NCBI GenBank assembly: GCA_002068815.1
Contig: MWAC01000278.1
Location: 1-7,056, forward strand
Source: Firmicutes bacterium ADurb.Bin467
Lineage (GTDB): Bacteria; Bacillota; Clostridia; Christensenellales; Aristaeellaceae
Direction: 5' to 3'
DNA length: 7,056 nt
In this document: one piece after another, positions 1 to 4,530 of the stretch
Numbering within the stretch: position 1 is the stretch's first letter
Layout of the letters: each line of letters opens with the position of its first letter
Translations under genes and position numbers: made by a program
The notes under the pieces: model-generated
Database searches by the model: none
What the model was told of the DNA's origin: nothing
What the model saw: only the letters and a program-made list of their open reading frames with translations

Positions 1-1
1 G

Positions 2-121
2 CGCGGCGTGCTGGACAGGATGCGCGGCGAGGCGCCCGCGAGGGCACAGCCGCAGCGGGACGTGGCCGACATGACGGACGACGACTATTACAAGGTGTTC
101 TACCGCGCGGGCGGCAGATAG
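2..121 (+). CDS. C-terminal end of a probable phage scaffold protein (partial)
   Basis: An open frame enters from the left edge and stops with TAG at 119-121, giving the last 39 residues of a protein. The visible part is charged and low in complexity (many Arg, Gln, Asp), then ends with MTDDDYYKVFYRAGGR. A polar tail of this kind directly upstream of a P22-type coat gene is the usual place for the scaffold protein, whose basic C-terminus binds the coat subunits in P22. The family assignment is inference from position; a minor head protein or protease/scaffold fusion is also possible. The coat gene begins 18 bases downstream, and its ribosome binding site lies in that gap, so the two genes are surely co-transcribed. 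Confidence 0.6.
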   Translation, partial: RGVLDRMRGEAPARAQPQRDVADMTDDDYYKVFYRAGGR

Positions 122-125
122 AAAG

Positions 126-132
126 AAGGAGG
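126..132 (+). promoter_or_regulatory. Strong ribosome binding site of the coat gene
   Basis: AAGGAGG lies 7 bases before the ATG at 140. It is a near-perfect match to the 16S rRNA 3' end, as expected for the most highly made virion protein, and it fixes the coat start. Confidence 0.85.
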
Positions 133-139
133 AAGAACC

Positions 140-1255
140 ATGGCAAACACATTCGTGACCCTGAAGGAAATCGCGCGGCAGGCGCTTCCGAAGCTGATCG
201 ACAACCTGGTGTTCCCGACGCTTATGCACCGGGACTTTTCCGAGGACTTCCACGGCTACGGCGACGCGATCCGCGTGCGCAAGCCGGTGGCGCTCGAGGC
301 GGCCGACTTTGACGAGGCGTCGGGCGTGACGTATCAGGACATGGTCGAGGACACCGTCGAGGTCACGCTCGACCACATCGCGACCGTCGACGCGCGCGCG
401 ACCGCGATCGAGACCGCGACGTCGATCGACGATCTGAACCGCGTGTTCGTCGACCCGGCGGCCGCGGCGCTCGCCGAGAAGATCAACCGCGACGGGCTTT
501 CGCTCTACAAGGACGTGTTCACCGCGATCGGCACCGCCGGCACGACGCCGGGCGCGCTTTCCGACATCGCCGCCGCGCGCAGGCAGCTGAACCTGAACCG
601 CGCGCCGAACTACGGCCGCGCCGCCGTATGGGATGCGGAGGCGGACGCGAAGTTCACGGCGCTGGACGCGCTGATCAACGCGGAGAAGTCCGGGAGCACT
701 TTGGCGCTGCGCGAGGGCGCGATCGGCCGCGTGTACGGCATCGACAACTACATGTCGCAGAGCGTGCACCAGCATAAGACCGGCATCACCGCCGCGGCGG
801 GCGTGAAGGTGAGCTCGGCCGTGTCCGCGGGCGCGACGCAGCTCTCGCTCTCCGGCACGCAGCTCGCCGGCAAGCTCGTCAGGGGCGACCTGATCCGGAT
901 CGGCGGGAAGCACTACGCGGTGACCGCGGACAGCGCGGCCGCTTCCGGAAACGCGATCGCGAACGTCAAGGTTGCGCCGGCTCTGCCGGACATTTTGGCG
1001 AACGCGGAGGTCGTGCTCGTGGGCAACCACACGGCGAACCTCGCGTTCCACCCGATGGCGTTCGCATACGTGACGCGGCCGCTCGCAAACCCGGACGGGC
1101 AGGGCGTGATGAGCTATGTGACCAGCTTCAACGGCATATCGCTGCGCGTGACGCGCGGCTACGACCAGCAGTACAAGCGGTCCACGTACTCGATGGACGT
1201 GCTGTACGGGTTCAAGGCCGTGTATCCCGAGCTCGCGGTGCGCGTGCTGGGCTAG
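140..1255 (+). CDS. Major capsid (coat) protein, P22 coat family
   Basis: This 371-residue protein is the shell subunit of the phage head. The N-terminus (MANTFVTLKEIARQALPKLI) followed by NLVFPTLMHRDF, GDAIRVRKP at 41-49, a stretch around VEVTLDHIATVD, DDLNRVFVDPAAAALAEKIN at 97-116, NAEKSGSTLALREGAIGR near 180-197 and GIDNYMSQSV at 200-209 are signatures of the P22 gp5-like coat family, which has the HK97 fold. Residues of about 216-296 are Gly/Ala/Val rich and look beta-stranded. They sit where P22 carries its insertion domain, and the chain then returns to the core fold (NLAFHPMAFAYVTRPL). The protein is shorter than P22 coat (430 residues). No N-terminal delta domain or protease site is evident, in keeping with P22-type heads that mature without coat cleavage. 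The start is fixed by the strong AAGGAGG site. The family call is firm. Confidence 0.95.
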   Translation: MANTFVTLKEIARQALPKLIDNLVFPTLMHRDFSEDFHGYGDAIRVRKPVALEAADFDEASGVTYQDMVEDTVEVTLDHIATVDARATAIETATSIDDLNRVFVDPAAAALAEKINRDGLSLYKDVFTAIGTAGTTPGALSDIAAARRQLNLNRAPNYGRAAVWDAEADAKFTALDALINAEKSGSTLALREGAIGRVYGIDNYMSQSVHQHKTGITAAAGVKVSSAVSAGATQLSLSGTQLAGKLVRGDLIRIGGKHYAVTADSAAASGNAIANVKVAPALPDILANAEVVLVGNHTANLAFHPMAFAYVTRPLANPDGQGVMSYVTSFNGISLRVTRGYDQQYKRSTYSMDVLYGFKAVYPELAVRVLG

Positions 1256-1264
1256 GAGGCAAAT

Positions 1265-1555
1265 ATGCTCGAGAAGCTGAAGCGGCGGATTCCGGACGCC
1301 GGGGACGATCTGCTTTTGAACGACCTGATCGGGGACGCGGAGAAGTTCATACTCGCCTACACCGGCCGCGACCGCGTGCCCGCGGCGCTCGAGGGCGCGC
1401 AGATCGCCATCGCCGCCGTGATGTTCAACCGCATGGGCATGGAGGGCGAGCTCCGGCACGGCGAGGGCGGCGCGGAGCGCACGGCGGAGCTGCTTCCGGA
1501 GGACATCCGGCGGCAGCTGAACCCGTTCCGGCTCGCGAAGGCGGTGGGCGGATGA
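1265..1555 (+). CDS. Head-tail connector protein, gp6-like (Phage_connect_1 type)
   Basis: This 96-residue helical protein is expected to form the adaptor ring beneath the portal. It has the classic pattern of this small family: an N-terminal helix, LLNDLIGDAEKFILAYTGRD at about 17-36, PAALEGAQIAIAAVMFNRMG in the middle, an acidic Gly-rich turn (EGELRHGEGGAERT), and a conserved ending around LPEDIRRQLNPFRLAK. Its length is typical. An AGGAGG at 1254-1259 overlaps the stop codon of the coat gene and lies 5 bases before the ATG. Its own stop overlaps the next start as ATGA, so translation of the two is probably coupled. Location directly after the coat supports the role. Confidence 0.88.
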   Translation: MLEKLKRRIPDAGDDLLLNDLIGDAEKFILAYTGRDRVPAALEGAQIAIAAVMFNRMGMEGELRHGEGGAERTAELLPEDIRRQLNPFRLAKAVGG

Positions 1556-1899
1556 GGCTTCTGGAGAGGACGCTCGTGCGCGTCGGGATCGTGCCCAGAA
1601 GGACGGTTCGGGATTCGCTCGGCGCGGTGCGGGAGGCGTTTGACCTGTCGGACGCCATCCCCGCGCGCGGGTCGCTCGCGCCGGTCGCGAACACGCTCTC
1701 CTACGCGGCGAACTCGCTCGGCGCGGAGCCGTACGGCATGCGCGCGGAGCGCGCGCGGAAGCTCTTGCTTCCGAAGTGCGCGCCGATCGTCGAGGGCGAC
1801 GGCGTGCTGTTTCCGGGGGACCGGGAGGTCCGGTGGGTGTGCGCGGCGATCGACCGGTGGTCGCGGCACATCGAGGCGAGGCTTGTGAGGAGGGTCTGA
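1552..1899 (+). CDS. Probable head closure (head-tail joining) protein
   Basis: This 115-residue protein should stack on the connector ring and close the head after DNA packaging. The start MRLLERTLVRV and the layout of a central SLAPVANTLSYAANSLGAE segment, then APIVEGDGVLFPG, then a C-terminal strand around WVCAAIDRWSRHIEARLVRRV, resemble small clostridial phage proteins that begin MRLL, carry an 'xANxSxAxG' stretch, and end in a beta pair after a proline-glycine turn. I recognise the pattern but not a precise Pfam family. Position between a gp6-like connector and an HK97 gp10-like protein is the normal slot for a SPP1 gp16-like closure protein. It overlaps the previous gene by 4 bases (ATGA) and has no good ribosome site of its own, so it probably relies on coupling. 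Confidence 0.68.
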   Translation: MRLLERTLVRVGIVPRRTVRDSLGAVREAFDLSDAIPARGSLAPVANTLSYAANSLGAEPYGMRAERARKLLLPKCAPIVEGDGVLFPGDREVRWVCAAIDRWSRHIEARLVRRV

Positions 1900-1900
1900 T

Positions 1901-2224
1901 ATGGCGCAATCCATCGGCGCGATGTGCGCGCGGCTTTACGCGATGGAACAGAGATGGCGCGGCGGTATGGAGCGCGCCGTATCGGACGCGGCCGGGGTCG
2001 CCTACGAGGTCGCCCGCGAGCTCGTCCCCGTGGACACGGGGCGGCTCCGGGCGTCGATCGGGGCCGAGGCCGCGGGGCTCGGGGCGACGGTCCGCGCGAC
2101 CGCCGCCTACGCGCTCTTTGTGGAGATCGGGAGCGGAAGGGGCCCCGCGCAGCCGTACCTCGGCCCGGCGTTTCGGAGGGCGGCGGCGGAGCTGTCGGCC
2201 GCTTCGAGGGAGGTGATCGGATGA
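1901..2224 (+). CDS. HK97 gp10-like head-tail/tail completion protein
   Basis: This 107-residue protein has the hallmark motifs of the HK97 gp10-like family: VDTGRLRASI at 44-53, YALFVEIGS at 70-78 and QPYLGPAF at 84-91. An amphipathic helix precedes the first motif, and another helix closes the protein. Members act at the head-tail junction or in completion of the tail tube end; the exact role differs between phages. An AGGAGGG at 1888-1894 lies inside the end of the preceding gene and 6 bases before the ATG. The stop overlaps the next start (ATGA at 2221-2224). Length and motifs are normal for the family. Confidence 0.93.
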   Translation: MAQSIGAMCARLYAMEQRWRGGMERAVSDAAGVAYEVARELVPVDTGRLRASIGAEAAGLGATVRATAAYALFVEIGSGRGPAQPYLGPAFRRAAAELSAASREVIG

Positions 2225-2577
2225 CGGAGGCAATCGGGGCGCTGATCGCGGGCGCGGTCGGGGGAATGGCGGAGGTGTTCTTCGCGTACCCCGCGGACTG
2301 GGCGAAGGTGCCGTGCGTCGCGTACCGCGAGGCGGGCAACCGCACGCACGCGCGCGCGGACGGCAAAGAGGCGCTGAAAGAAGTGGAGTACGCGATCGAC
2401 GTGTGGAGCCTGAGCGCCGAGGAGATGCGCTCAATCGCGGACGCGGTCGATGAGGCGCTCGCCGGCGCGGGGTTTCGGCGGGCGCAGGCGATGGACCTGT
2501 TTGAGGAAAAGACTCGCTACTTCCGCCGCGCGGCGCGCTATCGCGCGCTGTCGGACGGGGACAGGCTGTATCAATAG
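2221..2577 (+). CDS. Probable tail terminator / tail completion protein
   Basis: The protein of 118 residues begins MTEAIGALIAG and should form the ring that caps the tail tube and joins it to the head. Features seen are PCVAYREAGN, an acidic segment leading to the beta strand VEYAIDVWSLS, a helix EEMRSIADAVDEALAGAGF, and a C-terminal DLFEEKTRYFRRAARYRAL strand pair. This order (YxIDVW, then a helix, then GFxR, DLxEExTxYxRxxRYR) is typical of terminator-like proteins next to HK97 gp10-like genes in Bacillota phages. The frame is open upstream to a possible start at 1924, but that part overlaps the HK97 gp10-like gene and has a shadow-like Arg/Gly-rich composition. The ATGA junction at 2221 is clearly the real start. 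It precedes the tail tube gene, as expected. Confidence 0.78.
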   Translation: MTEAIGALIAGAVGGMAEVFFAYPADWAKVPCVAYREAGNRTHARADGKEALKEVEYAIDVWSLSAEEMRSIADAVDEALAGAGFRRAQAMDLFEEKTRYFRRAARYRALSDGDRLYQ

Positions 2578-2581
2578 GAGG
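2576..2581 (+). promoter_or_regulatory. Ribosome binding site deciding the tail tube start
   Basis: AGGAGG overlaps the upstream stop codon. It is only 2 bases from the ATG at 2584 but 8 bases from the in-frame ATG at 2590, so 2590 is the better initiation codon. Confidence 0.75.
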
Positions 2582-2589
2582 GAATGGAC

Positions 2590-2997
2590 ATGGCAACGAA
2601 CGCGATGGGGACGGTGTTTTCGTTTACGCCGTCGGGCGGCGTCAAGAAGAGGGTCGGAAGGCTCTCGTCGGTCGGCGAGATCGCGCCGACGAGCGAGGAG
2701 ATCGAGGTCACGACGCTCGACTCCGAGGGCGGCTTCCGCGAGTACATGCAGGGGCTGCGCTCGGCGGGCGAGCTGGCGCTCGAGGGCTTTTTCGACGCGG
2801 AGGACCAGGGGCAGGCGGCGCTTCGCGCGGCGTATCTGTCGGGCGAGGCGGGCGAGGCGGAGGTCGCGTTTCCGGACGGCAGCGCGGCGACGTTTTCGGC
2901 GTTTGTCAAGGGGTACAAGATCGGCGCGGCCGAGGTCGACGGCGCGCTCGGGTTTTCGGCGGAGCTGCGCATCACCGGCGCGGTGGCCGTCTCGTAG
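2590..2997 (+). CDS. Major tail (tube) protein
   Basis: A protein of 135 residues that should polymerise into the tail tube. It starts MATNAMGTVFSFTP, then has VGRLSSVGEIAPTSEEIEVTTLDS at about 22-45, written here as adjoining strands, followed by GGFREYMQGLRSAGELALEG at 47-66 and FPDGSAATFSAFVKGYKI further on, closing with a Ser/Ala-rich strand. The 'GEI..TSEEIEVTTLDS..GFREY..GL..AGE' pattern is the familiar signature of the small tail tube protein family of siphophages (TP901-1/lambda gpV-like fold). An in-frame ATG six bases upstream (2584) is less likely because it is too close to the ribosome site. No C-terminal Ig-like decoration domain is present. Position just before the assembly chaperones agrees. 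Confidence 0.9.
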   Translation: MATNAMGTVFSFTPSGGVKKRVGRLSSVGEIAPTSEEIEVTTLDSEGGFREYMQGLRSAGELALEGFFDAEDQGQAALRAAYLSGEAGEAEVAFPDGSAATFSAFVKGYKIGAAEVDGALGFSAELRITGAVAVS

Positions 2998-3001
2998 GGG
3001 G
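2996..3001 (+). promoter_or_regulatory. Ribosome binding site of the first tail chaperone
   Basis: AGGGGG straddles the tail tube stop codon and lies 8 bases before the ATG at 3010. An in-frame GTG at 3001 falls inside or against this site and so is a poor start. Confidence 0.6.
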
Positions 3002-3009
3002 TGGATGGG

Positions 3010-3306
3010 ATGGACGTGCGCGTGGAGATCGCGGGCCGGGCGCTCATATTGCGCTACACGGTCAACAGCATGTGCGTCGTCGAGGAGATGGCGGGCGGGT
3101 CGCTCCTGGACGCGCTGAACTCCGATTTCACCGCGGCGAGGCTCCTCTTCTGGGGCGCGCTGATGGACAAACAGGCGGGGATCACGCTCCGGGAGGCCGG
3201 GGAGTTGATCGACGAGCACCTGAGGGGCGGCGGATCGCTCAGCGGGATCGTCGATCTGTGCGCGGAGGCGCTCGGCCGCGCGGGATTTCTGAGCGAGCAT
3301 GCGTAG
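3010..3306 (+). CDS. Tail assembly chaperone, GTA gp10-like (first chaperone)
   Basis: This 98-residue protein sits between tail tube and tape measure genes, the place of the lambda gpG-type chaperone that keeps the tape measure soluble and recruits tube subunits. Seen are an N-terminal strand pair (VRVEIAGRALILRYTVNSMC), a helical VVEEMAGGSLLDAL, then ARLLFWGALMDKQAGITLRE and EAGELIDEHLRGGGSLSGIV, ending in a helix EALGRAGFL. This is the pattern of the gene transfer agent gp10-like family of tail chaperones. I choose ATG 3010 over GTG 3001 because of the position of the ribosome site. The end overlaps the next gene by 8 bases (ATGCGTAG). Confidence 0.85.
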   Translation: MDVRVEIAGRALILRYTVNSMCVVEEMAGGSLLDALNSDFTAARLLFWGALMDKQAGITLREAGELIDEHLRGGGSLSGIVDLCAEALGRAGFLSEHA

Positions 3307-3640
3307 CGGGGATTCGCGGCGGGCGTTCGGGGAGCTGTTTCGGCGGCTCGCGGCGATGGGGGTGCCCGGGGCGGGCGGTTTTTTCGACCGGACGCCGCGC
3401 GAGATCGAGTGGGAGATACTCGCGTTCGCGCGCGGGAAAACGGAGCGGGCCGAGGAACTCTCGGCGCTCGCGTGGCTCGCGGGCGGGTACGTCGCGCTGG
3501 GCGTCAACGCGCCGAGGCGCTACCCCGCGCGGCCGCCCGCCCCGCGCGAACGATCGAGGACGATGGCGGCCGGCGAGATGAAGCGCGTGTTTCAGTCGCT
3601 GGCCGGGAGGAGGGATTGCGATGACGCTGGAGGCGCTTGA
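3299..3640 (+). CDS. Second tail assembly chaperone (TAC_6-like), overlapping gene
   Basis: This 113-residue protein begins MRSGDSRRAFGELFRRLAAM and carries FFDRTPREIEWEI at 28-40, like the 'FW.LTP.E' core of the second small chaperone seen after GTA gp10-like proteins (Phage_TAC_6 type). It continues into a helical ELSALAWLAGGYVAL and ends in a Pro/Arg-rich, basic tail. It is read in the +1 frame relative to the first chaperone and overlaps it by 8 bases. A TGA at 3290-3292 in its own frame means any ribosomal frameshift fusion would have to occur within 3293-3306, where I see no slippery run. Separate re-initiation at ATG 3299 is therefore more likely. Its last 20 bases overlap the tape measure gene. 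Confidence 0.72.
   Translation: MRSGDSRRAFGELFRRLAAMGVPGAGGFFDRTPREIEWEILAFARGKTERAEELSALAWLAGGYVALGVNAPRRYPARPPAPRERSRTMAAGEMKRVFQSLAGRRDCDDAGGA
3608..3614 (+). promoter_or_regulatory. Ribosome binding site of the short tape measure gene
   Basis: AGGAGGG ends 6 bases before the ATG at 3621 and lies inside the coding end of the second chaperone. It shows that 3621 is a genuine independent start and not the broken middle of a longer tape measure gene. Confidence 0.8.
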
Positions 3641-4175
3641 AATCCGCTTTCAGGTAAGCATGGGCGCGGCGATTGCGTCGCTCAGGGCGCTCGCGGGAGA
3701 GCTTCGGCGCGTGGATTCCGCAGCGTCCGGGATGTACGCCTCGGGGCTGAAGCTGTCGGGGGGATTGGCGGCGGGCATCCGCGCGGGCAGGGGCGCCGTG
3801 GTCCGCGCGGCGGACGAGGTGGCCGAGGCCGCGGTCGCGAGGATACGCAAGGCGCTCGACATACGCTCGCCGTCGCGCGTCGCGCGCGGGCTCGGCGAGC
3901 GGTTCTCCGAGGGGTTCGCGCTGGGCGTCCTGGACGCGTCGGCGCGCGCGGCGATGGGTTCGGGCGCGCTCGCGCTCTCCGCCGCGGACGCCCTCCGAGC
4001 GGCGCCGATCCCGGACGGGCGCGGGGACGGGCTCTCGGAGGCCGTCGAGCGCGCGCTTTCGGGGATGACGGTCGTGTCGCCGATACACGTAGACGGCGTG
4101 AAGCTCGGCGAGGCCGCGATCCGCGGCATCAACGCCGTGAAGCGCGCGACCGGGCGGCAGATGCTCGACATTTGA
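3621..4175 (+). CDS. Very short tape-measure-like tail protein
   Basis: The 184-residue product begins MTLEALEIRFQVSMGAAIAS, like the N-terminus of clostridial tape measure proteins. It then passes directly into what is normally their C-terminal part: GLKLSGGLAAGIRAGRGAVV at 42-61, an Ala-rich helix, LDIRSPSRVARGLGERFSEG at 79-98 (compare the common 'LGIHSPSRVFRELG...EGF' motif), and a final SPIHVDGVKLGEAAIRGINA segment. Tape measures set tail length and usually run 600 to over 1500 residues with long helices and hydrophobic stretches; here the whole middle is missing. The gene is intact: strong ribosome site, clean stop and normal spacing to both neighbours. By the lambda rule of about 0.15 nm per residue, it would span at most about 28 nm. 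The tape measure identity is likely but rests on motif and order. A separate tail-tip protein derived from a tape measure is the main alternative. Confidence 0.75.
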   Translation: MTLEALEIRFQVSMGAAIASLRALAGELRRVDSAASGMYASGLKLSGGLAAGIRAGRGAVVRAADEVAEAAVARIRKALDIRSPSRVARGLGERFSEGFALGVLDASARAAMGSGALALSAADALRAAPIPDGRGDGLSEAVERALSGMTVVSPIHVDGVKLGEAAIRGINAVKRATGRQMLDI

Positions 4176-4188
4176 GGGGGCGAGGGCT

Positions 4189-4530
4189 ATGTGGAAGATC
4201 AACAACGTGGAGATCCCGGCGCCGAGCGGCATGCGCGTCGAGATGGCCGAAAACACGTCCGCCGAGGAGCGCAACGCGCTTGGCGAGGCGGTTCTCGACG
4301 TATTCGGGACGAAGCGCACGCTGACGCTTTCGTGGGCGCACCTGCCGGAGGACGCGCTCGCGGCGCTGCTCGGCGCGGGGGACGGGTTTTTCCCGGTCAA
4401 GTACCCCGACCCGGACGGGACGCTGCGCGAGATCGTCTGCCGGTTCGGGAAGCGGCGCGCGGGGCTCAAGCTGATGCGCGGCGGCAGGCCCGTATGGACG
4501 GACGTGGAAATGGAGCTGATGGAGAGATGA
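4189..4530 (+). CDS. DUF6711-like phage tail protein, in the distal tail position
   Basis: This 113-residue protein starts MWKINNVEIPAPSGMRVEMA and contains a polar loop ENTSAEERNALGEAV, the strand TKRTLTLSWAHLPEDALAAL at 41-60, FFPVKYPDPDGTLREIVCRF at 67-86, and closing strands WTDVEMELMER. The order 'xI(N/D)GVEIPxPS ... KRxLxLxWxxLxxxxxxxLL ... FxVxYPDP ... L.ER' is what I know from the DUF6711 family of phage proteins, whose function is not established. It lies between the tape measure and the hub, the slot that the distal tail (Dit) protein has in most siphophages, so a ring adaptor at the tail tip is a reasonable inference. GAGGGGG at 4174-4180 serves as ribosome site, and the stop overlaps the hub start (ATGA). 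Confidence 0.72.
   Translation: MWKINNVEIPAPSGMRVEMAENTSAEERNALGEAVLDVFGTKRTLTLSWAHLPEDALAALLGAGDGFFPVKYPDPDGTLREIVCRFGKRRAGLKLMRGGRPVWTDVEMELMER

Noticed and set aside
1924..2220. N-terminal extension of the tail terminator to an upstream ATG
   Set aside because: It would overlap nearly all of the HK97 gp10-like gene and has shadow-like composition. The ATGA junction at 2221 gives a product of the expected size.
3621..4175. The short tape measure as a pseudogene fragment or sequencing frameshift
   Set aside because: It has its own AGGAGGG site, ATG and stop. Both N- and C-terminal signatures are in one frame, and the flanking genes are intact with normal spacing, so simple decay is unlikely.
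4191..4526. Extension of the hub gene to an upstream GTG
   Set aside because: It overlaps the DUF6711-like gene completely in another frame, and the added residues are Arg/Gly-rich noise.
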